Part shown: piece after piece, positions 13,363-25,392 of the stretch
Position numbering within the stretch: position 1 is the stretch's first letter
Layout of the letters: each line of letters starts with the position of its first letter
Assembly: GCA_003342815.1 (NCBI GenBank)
Contig: PTEX01000273.1
Coordinates: 558,001 to 622,000, forward strand
DNA from: Eudromia elegans
Lineage: Eukaryota > Chordata > Aves > Tinamiformes > Tinamidae
Length of the DNA stretch: 64,000 nt
Direction of reading: 5' to 3'
Position numbers and translations under genes: made by a program
Notes under the pieces: generated by a model
What the model was told of the DNA's origin: nothing
Seen by the model: only the letters and a program-made list of their open reading frames with translations
The model's database searches: none

Positions 13363-13568
13363 CTTATATTGCTACATTCTAATAAAAGAATAAGAAGGAA
13401 ATGATCTGTGATTCTAAAGAAACTGTAGAGGTTACAGAATCTGGGGACTGCTATTAGAAATGCTATGGAGTATAGTCTCACACGTAAGTTAATACACAGC
13501 ATTAAGAATAGTTTTTCACATGCTGTGTATTGTGTCAAATTAGGCAGTATATGTAATCTCTGGTTATA

Positions 13569-13619
13569 AGAGTACAAAACAGGCAGGGTCCACCAGAGTA
13601 CAAAACGGCAGGGTCCACC
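13569..13619. repeat. 26-bp tandem duplication, two copies
   Basis: A 26-base unit at 13569-13594 (beginning AGAGTACAAAAC and ending GCAGGGTCCACC) is repeated at 13595-13619 with a single one-base deletion and otherwise no difference. It sits about 200 bp beyond the CR1 fragment and is not part of CR1. The near-identity suggests a recent slip or staggered-break duplication. Confidence 0.9.
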
Positions 13620-14524
13620 ATGAAGCTGAGCAGTGAAAAAAAAAAGGAACTGATTTGTGGTACTTCAGATTATGATCATAGTTTCAGGCAGTATAGTTGG
13701 AGTACTCATTTGAGGTGATGTCACAAGGCAGATTACTTAGATGTTACAAAATCTAAAGCTAACCAAACTGCGTGAGCATCACTGCTTGTTTATGAATACC
13801 CAGATCAGATTATTTTCTTAATTGAGATATATTTTCAAAGCAAACCACACAAAAGTAAAGCATATGGAACCTGTGATAACTACTTCAGTTTGAAATCAAG
13901 AACTAGACTTTTCTTTATGTGCATTGGCATTTTGCAGTTTTATTTTTTAGTATTAAAAGAGACAAAAATAAATAAAATCCCTATAAAAAGAGAAAATCTG
14001 TTTTATCTCTACAAACTTTCTGATTCACAAATCCAGAAAGCAGCCAATAAAGGACCTGATTCTTTCTTCTCTTTTTATGATGCTTAACTCTATAACAGCT
14101 TACATTTCCAGGTTTTCTAAATGAAACTGCTTGTGGAAAAAGCCCCAAGTAAACTAGTAAAAATAGACCTCTCTTTTTTTTCACCTGCCTGTCAAGATAA
14201 GCACAATCTGTGAAGCTTAACTTGAGACTGCATGAGTTATAACAAAATTAACTTTCTTATTTTTCCCTCCTGGGAATTTAACCCATTGAATTTAACTAAG
14301 ATTTTCAAATGGAAGGAGGGAGAAATCCTTTCCAGCTAGCAGGATGTAGTTTTTTGCAGTTCTGTTTTTATTTTTAGTTGAATTTAAGTTGACCCATGTA
14401 AAGGCAATGGAAATGGAAGTCCTATCAGTAGGACAAGTACAAGGCCACAACAGCAAGGAAAGTACATCAAAGTATGATTTTTTGCCAGTGTAACTCAACC
14501 TGAAATTCATTTTCTGTTTTCTTT

Positions 14525-14790
14525 ATTAAGGCTGTCAATCATGAGGACAATTAGGACTAATTATAATTAATCACCAGAGCGGCTAAATATATTTAAAGGC
14601 AATGATGTGCTAGTGACCTACTGACTTGATGTGTTTGTTGTATTACTATCTAACATTTCTCTGGGGTGATGAGACTGTTGTAGCCATTTTGTCTTTCTCC
14701 TGCATAACCTGAACCAATAATTTCAGCAAACGATTTCTACATTGCATGTGTAATTTTTGAATGAGGCAGCGCACATTGACTGGGGAGATG
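14525..14790. promoter_or_regulatory. Candidate conserved developmental enhancer (PBX/MEIS plus homeodomain motifs)
   Basis: CTGTCAATCA at 14532-14541 is the exact reverse complement of the decameric PBX-MEIS/PREP site TGATTGACAG. Sixteen bases on, TAATTATAATTA (14558-14569) is a perfect 12-bp palindrome containing homeodomain TAATTA/ATTA cores. The following 200 bp are non-repetitive. This arrangement is typical of vertebrate developmental enhancers in gene deserts, but conservation cannot be judged from one sequence. Confidence 0.3.
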
Positions 14791-16261
14791 TTCCACTAAT
14801 ACTCAAGAAACAAATATTCTCTTGGGTCTAATGAGAAGGTTCACGTGTGATTGATTATTCTTCCTTCTCTTAATGGAATGTCTCTTTTGTTGCATTTTAA
14901 GAATGTTTTGTAGACATAATGGTTTCGGGGCCTGGTGTAAGGGACCAAACAGTTGAGCTTCCTTTTTCAGAAAGTCAGTGAAATGGTGAGATTAAGGCAG
15001 GACCTCTGGATTGGAATATTGTTCCAGAGTAATGATCTCCTACTGCAATCGAAATATGTAAAGTCTGACCTGGAGATGCCTCAAAGTGGCAGATATTGAT
15101 GCTTAAATATTTTCATTCAAGGGCTTATATTTCAGCTATATAAATTAAAGATGACTTTGCAAAATAACAGCTTGCACGGGAGAGGAAACAGTATCATGAT
15201 ACACTACTATTTACTCTTGCAATTTCTTTGGGCAAGACAGAAAAGAATGAGCATTCTACTATGTTTATTTTCATCTTATTACTCCATTATCGCCACATAC
15301 AATTAGGGTAATTCTCATTAGTGAAAAAGGGAAGTCAGAGATCAAGGCCCTCTAGACAGTCTAAACAGAGGTGGCTGTTTAGAAAAGAAGTCTGTGATGT
15401 GTTTATCACCAGAGGTCATTCCTGACTCAATCTAACTGATATAACAGAAAATCTTTAGAATAGCATTATCCATGCCCTCAGTATAAAAAAGATCGTGCTT
15501 AATTCAGACAAGTTCTGTGCAAAGAAATCAATAATACAAAACCAATGGGTAGACATGATAGGTAGGAGAGGAAGCAATGAGTAAACATTTTAAATTTCTT
15601 GATCCAAATTCACAGCAAACTATATGATTTAGGAGTAATTGTGCCATCACAGTTAAAGTATGTGTAGTATCTTTTCCTCTCATCTTAGAAAACAACCACA
15701 AGCAGATCAAAATGTCTTTCTTTGCATCCATGATTTCAATTTAGTGCTAAAAAGTCTTTTTTTTTACAATTCTGTAACTGAAAAGTGTCCATTTCTTCTA
15801 CTAATCAAAAAAGTGATGTGAAATACTTTCAAGTCTGTGACTGAAAGGGCATGCAAAATTTTCTGGCAGAAAAAAGATATACAGGTCATTTGCTGTGAGC
15901 AATAAAACATATGTCATTTTGTTAAATTTTTTTGGCAAGAAAATTAAAATAATATACCTTTCACAGGAGGCAAGAGCAACAGTAAACAGACATTTAATTG
16001 CCTGATTGGGTATTTTTCATTACTCACTCAACTGTAATTTCACTCTCTAGCCTTTGGAGAATCAATAAGCTTGTAAAACAATGTGTATTGAGGGATATAT
16101 TCACTTTTTGATATAAATAACGACCATGGGTTTCAGGGTGGTGCAGAATTAGTGATCTTAAGTTTTGCTATTTTACGCATATCTCTAAGTGCAGCTGCGT
16201 ACAAACGCACACATTTGTAGCACTGTGCAAATGCAGAAGAGGTGCAGGCTTGTCTCCTAGA

Positions 16262-16302
16262 ACCTAACACTGCCATGTTAGGTGGCAGGTGGCCATGGCA
16301 AT
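16262..16302. promoter_or_regulatory. 8-bp-arm hairpin followed by X-box-like motif
   Basis: ACCTAACA (16262-16269) and TGTTAGGT (16276-16283) form a perfect inverted repeat with a 6-base loop. Six bases on, GTGGCCATGGCAAT (16289-16302) matches the palindromic RFX consensus GTTGCCATGGCAAC at 12 of 14 positions. Function is unproven. Confidence 0.25.
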
Positions 16303-18639
16303 GGGAGCTGACACTAGAGCTGACTCCACAGAAAACCAGCTTCTCTGCCAAGAGCCTTACTATATCCATGGGATTCATTAGCTTAGCAATAATAGAGTTT
16401 AAAAGCAAGAAGAATCTTATTGGATCTGAGCTGGTGAATTGGAACTTGGACCTGAGCAAGCTCCTGAGTTTTAATTATAATCAATATATGGAGTGAGACA
16501 TAGGTTCGTTTACAAACTAGCCATCTCTATGCAGAGACGAGGCTGCTATGAAACCTTACAGAAAATTAAACAGAAACTGGGCTCTGAGCCCAGAAAAACG
16601 AAACCACTGCTGCCAAAAAACAATGCGCTGAAACATTACACATCTGACATAATACCGACAAGTTTATTTGGCTTTGTGTTTGCAAAATCTTTTCATAGCA
16701 ATGTTGTTTCTTAAAGCCTCCTCCAACTGTCTCTGCTTGTAAAAAAGCAAACGCTTCTATTGTAGGTTATCCTGTATTGTTCCAACGTGTAGACCTATGA
16801 AGCCAATACATTACCCTTATTTGCCTTTTAGTTATGAAATAATAGATCTAAAATCATGTCTCAGCCCTTGAAAATGACTTAGTCTGAATGCCCTCCCTGT
16901 GGTCCCTCAGCAGCGTATTAACAGTAGACGCAGTACACAGGTCAGCCCCTTCTCCCAACCCAAAATGGGTCTTATCTCCTCTAGGGGTGCAAATGGCTCA
17001 GTAGTGGGAAATGCCAGCTTCAGGTCCCGCTGAGATTGTTCAGGAAAGATCACACTATGAGTTTTGTTCAATAAATAACTATGCTCTTTTTGCATGGTTT
17101 CTGAGGCCTTTGATCACAAAAAATGAAGCCTGTGGTTGTCTCTATTCATTTGTGTTTTCCCTCTCCTGTTTACAAATGCCTGACTCACCACTGCATGATC
17201 CCGAGGGGTGCACAAGCTAACAATGGAGTGAATCAGCCAAAACAGAGGCATGTCCTGCTTTAAAAGAGCAGATCGTGCATATTCTGAAACACCTCAGCTC
17301 CAAAAGGCAAATTGCTTATCCTGCTGAATGTGTTAGGGCCACATGCAAAGGAGTTTGCATGGCGCTGAAAAGTACAGTCTAGTAAGAATTTTGGTATTTG
17401 TGCTCTGTGCTATCTGCAGGCTGCTGAGAAACCTGATATTTTCAGGTGGACATGGACAGTCTCATAGTCTGTCACATCCCATCTGATCTGATTTCATAGT
17501 GCTGCAGAGGTATGTTTGCAGAGTACAGGCTACTGAATGCAGAGCAATATTATTTGAAAAATGTTGGTGGCAGGCAGGTAGGTAGGACATCTCTGAAATA
17601 ACTCAGTGTATTTTTACATGACTTCATGTTTTGATTGTAGAGAAAGTAAATGTTTTGTTTTTACAGACATATGCAGTTTTATTTTCATTTCTTCTCCTTA
17701 TCACGCAGGATTCTGAAATCCCCACACAGTCAACAGTGAATACTTCATCCTGAATATTCTTGGGCTGGCTTCAGCAGAGCCCTTCATGCAGTTTTAATTC
17801 TAAATTATCCTTTTTTAATTTTGTCCGATAGTAACATTTGCAGGAATACCATATTCGAGTTACAAAATTTTGCAATGACTTGGGGTAGTAACTATGGTCT
17901 GGTTGACCAATGGGTACCTAGCATCTCATGATGATCTTGTCTGGAACATGACAAAGATAGTAACATTCACAAAGGATGCCAAAACCTGATAAGTTAATGA
18001 CACAATACTGACTAAATATTATATACCACAAAATGAATTTTTCTTGTGTCTTGCACCTTATCAGTTAAAGTGTAAATACTAAGTAAATAAAAATTGCTAA
18101 ATTAGAATATTAATATTTTGCAGAAACTTTAAACAAGTTGAGATGAAGAAAGTGATCCTGGTTTAAGGAACTGGACAAACAGGCCCAGAATAAGAAATTT
18201 GGTTTTGGAATCCATATAGTTTCTTGTGTCAGGACACGTATGCCCATAAGCATGTATTTTAATAGGACGTGGCCTATAGACCGATTGAAGAAAATTCCTT
18301 CCTTTAAATCAAGAACAGAAAAATGTTCTGTTGCTTAGGAATTTGAAATTAATGAAACTTTGAAGTGCAAATCCATATTCACCCTTGTAAAACAGGTGCT
18401 CTTGTATACACTCTTTTATGAAAAGCCTGTGAAACTGATAACTGAAAATGAATCCCTGAATGCTTCTGGTAAGCCATGACTGTATGAAGCTTAGTGCCTT
18501 AAAATAACCTTACTGTAATTCTTCAGAGAAAGAAAAAACTAGTTCTAATAAGCAATGCATTAAGTCACTAACTGCTGCAAAAACTGTCATTTACAAAATC
18601 CTGCTACGGAAAAGCCACCATTTGAAATTTCAGGCACTC

Positions 18640-18680
18640 TGCCTTCTTTTTTTTTCTTTTTCTTTTATTTCTTTTTATTT
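18640..18680. repeat. CTTTT-rich low-complexity tract
   Basis: Interrupted T runs separated by single C or A. Simple low-complexity DNA. Confidence 0.75.
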
Positions 18681-18910
18681 TCGTTTTACTATCAAAATAA
18701 TGAAGGAAGGTTACCCACAGGAAACCAAAATAACAAAAATTGCTTCAAAACAGCGTGCTTTTGTAGTGTCAGCTAGTCAGCTACACACAAGCAACTTAAT
18801 GAAGCCTTAAGACATTTATTTAGTCATTGTTAGACTTCTATCAGCACTATGCCTACCTGCGCTTTTTGGCTGCCATTCACATTCATCTACTTCTTTCTTC
18901 AATACCAAGG

Positions 18911-18955
18911 GGTTTTTTTTTTCTTTTTTTTTTCTTTTTTTTTCCCTTTTTTTTC

Positions 18956-18986
<31 letters not shown>

Positions 18987-19027
18987 TCTTTTTCTCTTCT
19001 TTTTCTCTCACTCTCCTTTCTTTTTTA
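18911..19027. repeat. T(7-10)C minisatellite-like tract
   Basis: About 115 bases consist almost only of T runs of 7-10 separated by single C or CCC, then grade into TTTCTC. It is a nearly pure pyrimidine tract of degenerate tandem units. The phenylalanine-rich and lysine-rich open frames across it are artefacts of the repeat. Confidence 0.93.
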
Positions 19028-19480
19028 ATGAGGAATATGATGAATTTTGAGAAAAAAAAAATCCCATAGGATGAATCAGTAAGAGCGTCCATTAACATCC
19101 AGGAACTCCAGGCAAGCAGGGTGATATACTGAGCAGGCTAAAACTGTCCCTGTTGCGGAGAGCTTACAACCACAGGGGCAGATCCTAGAGACAAACAGTT
19201 GAGGAAAGGGCTTGTGCAAGAAGCTGGGAAATATTCTCGTTGAACAGGAGTGCAGTCTTGATTGCCTGGTAGCAAGGAAACAATAGTATAAGTTTCCACT
19301 TATTTGTTCATTTCCACATACAGGATTCAGCAGGGTGTTCTGCAGAGAGCTCAGTCTGCTCTGGTTAAAAATATCTCCTCTGGCAGCAGTCAAAGGCAGC
19401 TTCTGTCTTGTTTGCTGAAAACCTCTGTCTAGTATGTCCAGGGTTGTCCATCCTCCCCTCAAAGGGTCCCCTAATAATTC

Positions 19481-19504
19481 AATAACAATAATAATAATAA
19501 TAAT
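19481..19504. repeat. (AAT)n microsatellite
   Basis: Consecutive ATA/AAT units with one interruption. Confidence 0.9.
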
Positions 19505-22500
19505 CATATTTTGAAAATTCCAGTTCTGCAGTAGCAGCCTGGCCATCTGGCTTGGTCCACTTTGCTGTTCCGTGCACGAGTCCTTTGCGTTCTGGTTGAT
19601 ACAGACAACTCTTCCCCTCCAGCAGGCCACCTATCAGTAGCTCCCTCAAGCACTTCTGGCAGCAATGTAAGTTGCATAGGCCTTCAGTCAGTCAGTTGAA
19701 TTGCCTTCAGTCAGTATCTCTCTTCTGCTTTCTCAGTACAGCTCTGTCCCTGAAAGAGGCATAATTTAGCCATAGCTTTATCACTCTGCTTTGTAACATT
19801 TATCTAGGTTGGATTAGCACCTCTGCAGGTAGTTTGTCACCAGCTACACTGTAGTGAAATGGAAAACTCATTTTTCAGGTGAACCAGTTAGGCTAAATTT
19901 CACAAAATTCTAGAGCTGGCTTCAAAAAATCCAGCAAAAACATTATTTTTTCCTATATCAAACTCCTTTATGGGCCTATTATGATATTGATGAAATACTT
20001 ACTGGTAGAAACCTGTGCTTTCACATTAGTTATCATACCCCTTTCCTTCTTGGAGTGTATAAGAAAGAGATAACTGAATTTTCATCAAGAACAGGAATAA
20101 AAATCTTTCATAGACACCTCCATGCCCCATAGCATAGACTATATTTTTCCAGCTTGTACGAGTTTTGTTAAACTATTGCAAACACCTGAGCAGTGGCTTT
20201 TATCTTCATCTAAGAATGACTTACTGCCACTCAGCAAAAGTGGAAAAAACAGTGATTTCACAACCTTTTGAACACATTCATTTGAAGCAGTTTAAAGTGT
20301 CTTAAAACTTCATAATGTCACTTTTTTAAAGTTAAAAGATACGATGTGGCAGAAAAATAAACTCTTTGACCAAAGTTCTTTGGGAAATCTAAAATCCCAA
20401 ACATACAGAATTGAACTTGACTTTCAATTAAAGTACAGCAGGTTCACTGACTAAGTGGGATAGGTCAGTGACTCTTCCTCTAGGCAGCATCTGACCTATA
20501 AGGAGGAAGCTGAATGTTTAGGTCTTCTATATTCTCTTTTTTTCTCTGAATTAAACCTCTGTCTCTGTGGTAAATCTATTGTAAAGTAGTGAACAACAAA
20601 TTACTGGATTCTTCACTAGTATTTCTGTTACCTGTAACACTGAACTGTCTGATTGGTTCAGATATGTGAATTTTCATTATAAACTTTTGCAATAAATTGT
20701 CATCTTCATTTCACAGATAACTTCATAACCTAGAGAAGAGATTAAGGACATGATTTTGTTGCCTAAATATAGACATTTAGAGGAATCCAAGGATATCTAA
20801 AGCACACAGATTAGACTAGTGTAAATAACATAGGGCTTGTACCTGTCTGGACCCAGACTTGTAATTGGAGGCCATATGGGACTTCATCAGATACCTTATG
20901 GAGATTTAAACACACGTGGGTAACTGAAATTGATTCCCAAGTGTCCATTAATTTGGGCTGCCTACCTGAGAAACATCTATAACCTGGGTTTTCTGTAGCA
21001 GCTTGGATTAAACTGACAGTAAATTTGTTCAAATCACATCAATGTAGATTTACTCTAGTTGCAGATACTTTGTATTCCAGTGGAGGATCCAGAAACAGTC
21101 ACCACTGAAATGTTGTGGGCTTTTTGCTGGATCCTAATTGCTTCCTTTTCCACTGGCTACCTGTAGGATTTGATCATCAGGACCCCACTAAAAGCACTGT
21201 TTGGACCCCAGAATCCAGGGATTCACCAGCTCGTGTGGTGCCCCAAAATAAACAGAGAAAAGAGGTCGCTTCATGTCACCTATATTGAGAGCAATAAAAT
21301 GCTCGAAAGCCAGTTGCACCCATTTGTATTTTCTTTTCTTGTTGATTCCTAAGTTTGCATGGCCTGAGTGTCTTCCAACTCAAGACAGAAATCCAAGACA
21401 GTAATTAATTTTTTTTTTTCCACTCATACAAATGTCATCTAGAAAAACGGGAAAACTGAGGCATACAGAATAAGCTAGTATCTTCAACACACTCCGCTAC
21501 AGGCTACAGTATCTTCCAGTGTAGTTGCATCCTCTTCCACCCACTGAAACAACCAGCTATTCATGCAGTAGTTAGTGTTTGAATATTGACACGGTGAAGG
21601 AGTGTGTGTGGATAAACATAATTTGAGATAAATGTGGACAGGGTGGCTGGCATGTCTGGGCCGATGACAGCCATTCTGCTTGCAGGGAGGCCCCTGAGGC
21701 ACCTGAGCAGGTCACAGAGGGTGTCAAGCAGAGCACAGGCCACTTCAGACACGGCTAATGAAGAGAGGATGGGGACAGGAGGGGTTACAGTACACATACA
21801 TTAAGGCATAATGTGCAAGTTGTATAAATGCTTGATGCTTAACTCTTACTGCAAGATTGCAATATATCATTGAGCCTTATTGCCAGTGTTTGCTTAAATC
21901 AAGTTGTAGCTATTTAGGAGAGAAAGATAACAAGTTTCACCTCCAGGATCTCAAGGTAGTAACCTGTGTTTCATCAGCACTCATTTTGAGCCTGTCAGCT
22001 CTGTGCTCCTTGTATGTAATTTCTGTCTTTAAAAAAAAAAAAAAAATCCTGTTCAATCTCCTTATGGCATTTTTTTTCCCAGTAGCTTTTTTCATGCTTC
22101 TTGCCTGCATCTCTCAGGTTTCCAGAGCAATGACAGAGCATTGAATAGCTGAATGACAAATGACATTCCGGGCTGTAAGCATGTTTACTGACAGAGTGAG
22201 GAGGTCTGATAACACTTGATACAAGGTTTTTTTTTTTTCTTCCACAGAATGGCTGGACACACTACTCATTTTTTTTTTCCTCTGAGGGGTATGGGCCAGA
22301 AAGAATTGTAATAATGCCAGCAAAAATGACTGTCTAGCTAAACCCATGCATTTTCTTTACAATAGTAATAATTTGCCCTAGAACACAAAAATGCTCTTGA
22401 GCATGCTGGTTTCTTTGTGCTAAATCTCTTAAGGGATGAGCTGCAACAGCAATTGCTAATCATTGCTACAAGGAAGGACTTAATTTTGCAATTCATGAAT

Positions 22501-23034
22501 ATCATGAACTTAAAAAAATGATCTTTTAAAGATATAAAATAACCAATCAGACCAAAGCAACAAGAACTCTGTGTTGCCAGGTTTTTAACATAAATTCATT
22601 ATATCTGCCTGCACAGTCTCAATCTTATGGTTGCCATTAGACTGCATTAATGAGAACTCTACACTAAGCCAGTCTCAGCAACAGCAGCTGTACCAACAAA
22701 ATGCTCTCCTGAGGAATATTGATTTCCCTTCTTAGACGTACTTAAACAAAGACTGGTATTTCAGACATCTTAACCTGTGTGTGCCTTAGTCTTCTGAATA
22801 TTACTGCACTATTGCCTTTTATTTAAGAGAGAGAATTATTCTGCACTTTGACAGAGGTGTTGTCTGAGAAACATAGCCTTAATAGGTTACTTAATAGTAG
22901 CTAACACATGCAGATAAACAGTCTTAGGTGTTTCTCAAGATTATGCTTTTCCAAGTAAACCATTTCACTGATTATGTTTTTGGCATCAAAAAGAGAAGGT
23001 AGAGAAAGGTGGATAAGAGTACAGAATATCTAAA

Positions 23035-23066
23035 CTATATATATATATATATGTATATATATATAG
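23035..23066. repeat. (AT)n microsatellite
   Basis: Alternating AT units interrupted once by a G, followed by a short GA run. Confidence 0.93.
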
Positions 23067-24777
23067 AGAGAGCTCCTGGTAGTGAAAAATGGAGGTTTTC
23101 CTCAATAAGATGGTGTGCCATTTCTGTAAAGTCTTCAGAGAAGACATCAAAATGTCTATTTGAGATTCTTGGTGCTTGCTGCTTTCCATTCAGGAGACAC
23201 TCTGCCCACAAAGCTTACTGCTAAGATCACAGGAGACCTGGGAAGTACTGGACAGAAAAATTTGCCAATTCTTCTCACAAACACAGTCCATTCATTTGTC
23301 TTGTTGGCATTTGCAAGGATCCTTCCTCTGCACACACTGTGAGTATGTGCTCTTTTATGTAAGGACAACTTTATGAGATTCAAAAGTGCTTTGGATTTCA
23401 ATGTGAGTTATATATCTGTTCACCAGAAGCATGCTGATGAATTCTGTACTTATACTGACAGATAAAGTTTATAAGTAAATTACTGCATAAATGCAAAGCA
23501 GTTCTACAGGTAGGCTGAAGGGGTGGCAGAGTAGTGGTGCTTAGGTGTCCATTTTCATAGCTCTGTATTAAATTCTAAGAAAAACCTGATGTTTCTTGCT
23601 GAACAAAAAGAGGAGCAAAGCCCAAACTCCTAATTAAAATGCTTAGCAGTGAACAGGTTTAGGAGTGGCTACCAAAGCAAACAGCTAATAATCATGGGCT
23701 CCTTTTTCCACTGTTGCAGCAGGACATTTGTATTGCATTTCACCTCTTGAACTGCTGTGGTCCACAAAAACCCACTTGAGGCAGAGGCTAAACGGTCAGG
23801 ATGAATGCCACTGCTAGAGAGAGGATAGGAAGCAAGCAGTAGCATCTGCCATCTTCAGTGAAAGAAAGGAAATGGAGACCAATGCCTTTGCTGCAGGTAG
23901 AAGTCATAGGCTAAGGACTTCTGCACAGATCATGAGGACTGAAAGCGACACTCAAGTGGATGGGAGATCATGATTAGGTTCCATGATGGATAATAATAAT
24001 GTTATGTATATATTTACTTATTTATTTTGTTAAAGAATAACTTTTTCCAACCTAAGGTTGTGGTTAAATGTTGGAGAGAGTGGGAAAGGGCTTCTTACCC
24101 TACTCGATGCATACTGAGGTGGCTAGAATCTCTTGGAGGAAAGGGGAGCGTGGTGTCAAATGAAAAAGCTGAGCCTAGTACTCTTATGGAGCATGATGTA
24201 GGGCAGGTAGAGCAAGTGAGAGAGCAAAGACAAGGATTCTAGAGCAAGGCAGCCAGTGGAAGACAGCTGAGCAGAAACAGAGAGCAGAAAAAAAAAAACT
24301 AAGTGCTTGAGGGGGTGAGATCTTTTCCCCCAGGCATGTATTTTCCAGAAAGCAACTGTTCAGTTGGATTGAAATCAAGCCTTGAGCCAAAGGAGCTTAC
24401 TTTGGGAAACTTGTTTATAAATAATTTTTATTTCTAGCCTACCTCATGCTGACCCCCCCTTTTTTTTTTCTTTTTTTAAATTATTCTAGTTGGGATAGCT
24501 TATTCTAGTTTTTGGATGCAGCGTGTCTCTAGAGCTTACAAGCCCAGCAGGGCTCAGCAGAGGATGGGACCCACTCTGAGAAATAAGTGCTGACAGACTC
24601 ACCCCTGCGTGCTGGCAAACTTAGGGTCCCATCACATCTCCCCATGTCTTAGTGACATTTGAGTGCTGACTTCTGCCTCAGATAGAGTGGATATCAGATA
24701 ATGAAGCAAACCATGATTTTTATTAAAGCACTGTGTGTATATTACTGGACTTACCAGTCGCTGCTGTTTCGGGCACA

Positions 24778-25392
24778 TCAGAGAACCACAGGACAATTGA
24801 GTTTGGAAGGGACCTCTGGAGATCATCTATTGTCCAATACCCTGGCTCAATCCTCCTTGTGGCTTTTAAATATCTCCAGGGAAGGAGACTCCTCAGGCTC
24901 TCTGGGTAACCTGTTCCAGTGCTCTGTTACCCTCACACTCAAAAGTTTTTCCTCACGTTCAGACAAATTCATGTGCCTGTTACCATTTGTCCTATCACTG
25001 GACACCACCTAAAAGAGTATGTCCCCATCCTCTCTAAATCCTCCCTTTAGATACTTAGACACATGGATAGGATCCCCCTCAGTCTTCTCCAGACTGAAGA
25101 GTTCTAGCTCCCTGAGCCTTTCCTCTAGGAAAGAAAGATGCTCTTGTCCCTTAATCATTTTAGCAGTCCTTTGTGGACTCACTCAGAAGTGGACACAGTG
25201 CTCAGCATGTGGCCTCACCAGGGCTTAGCAGAGAGGGAGGATCACCTGCTGGCAATGCTCTTCGTAATGCAACCTAGAGGACCATTAGATTTCTTGGCCA
25301 AAGGGCATAGTGCTGGCTCATGGACAACTTGTCCACCAGAACCCCCATGACTTCTCTGCAGAGCAGCTTTTTAGCACGTCAGCCACCAGCTG
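24778..25392 (-). mobile_element. CR1 LINE, 3' end, 5'-truncated
   Basis: The plus strand reads as the reverse complement of a CR1 3' end. It begins with the diagnostic GAACCACAGGA... TTGGAAGGGACCTCTGGAGATCAT stretch at 24783-24830 (with an insertion-free match by eye). It continues through the blocks for the CR1 3' region, such as CTTCTCCAGACTGAAGAG (25085-25102), CTCACCAGGGCTTAGCAGAG and CCACCAGAACCCCCATGAC, to about 25392. The element therefore runs on the minus strand with its 3' end at about 24778. Loss of the 5' part is the usual outcome of target-primed reverse transcription. It has many point differences and no coding capacity. It appears to be a different subfamily segment from the 12.5-kb copy. 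Confidence 0.95.

Larger units (their letters stand above)
13620..18620. other. Unique AT-rich non-coding DNA with candidate regulatory motifs
   Basis: No gene or transposon is recognised. The segment 14520-14790 is less repetitive and motif-dense (separate entry), and a hairpin next to an X-box-like motif lies at 16262-16302. The rest is plain AT-rich sequence. Confidence 0.6.
19076..24776. other. Unique AT-rich non-coding DNA with scattered microsatellites
   Basis: No gene is supported. A 184-codon minus-strand open frame (19076-19630) crosses an (AAT)n microsatellite, which gives it a run of isoleucines, and it has no recognisable domain. Other landmarks are A16 at 22031-22046, T-rich runs at 22227-22240 and 22268-22280, an (AT)n repeat at 23035-23066, and C7 then T runs at 24453-24477. 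Confidence 0.6.

Noticed and set aside
12864..13577. 237-codon minus-strand open frame as a gene
   Set aside because: Its C-terminal two thirds are the CR1 reverse-transcriptase remnant and the N-terminal third is unrelated flank. Not a host gene.
18612..18632. CACCATTTGAAAT stretch resembling miR-29
   Set aside because: Only the central 13 bases match and the flanks do not pair. Chance similarity.
18827..19098. Phe-rich plus-strand and Lys-rich minus-strand open frames
   Set aside because: Translation of the T(7-10)C low-complexity tract.
19076..19630. 184-codon minus-strand open frame
   Set aside because: It crosses an AAT microsatellite that yields poly-isoleucine, shows no domain, and has no promoter or splice context.
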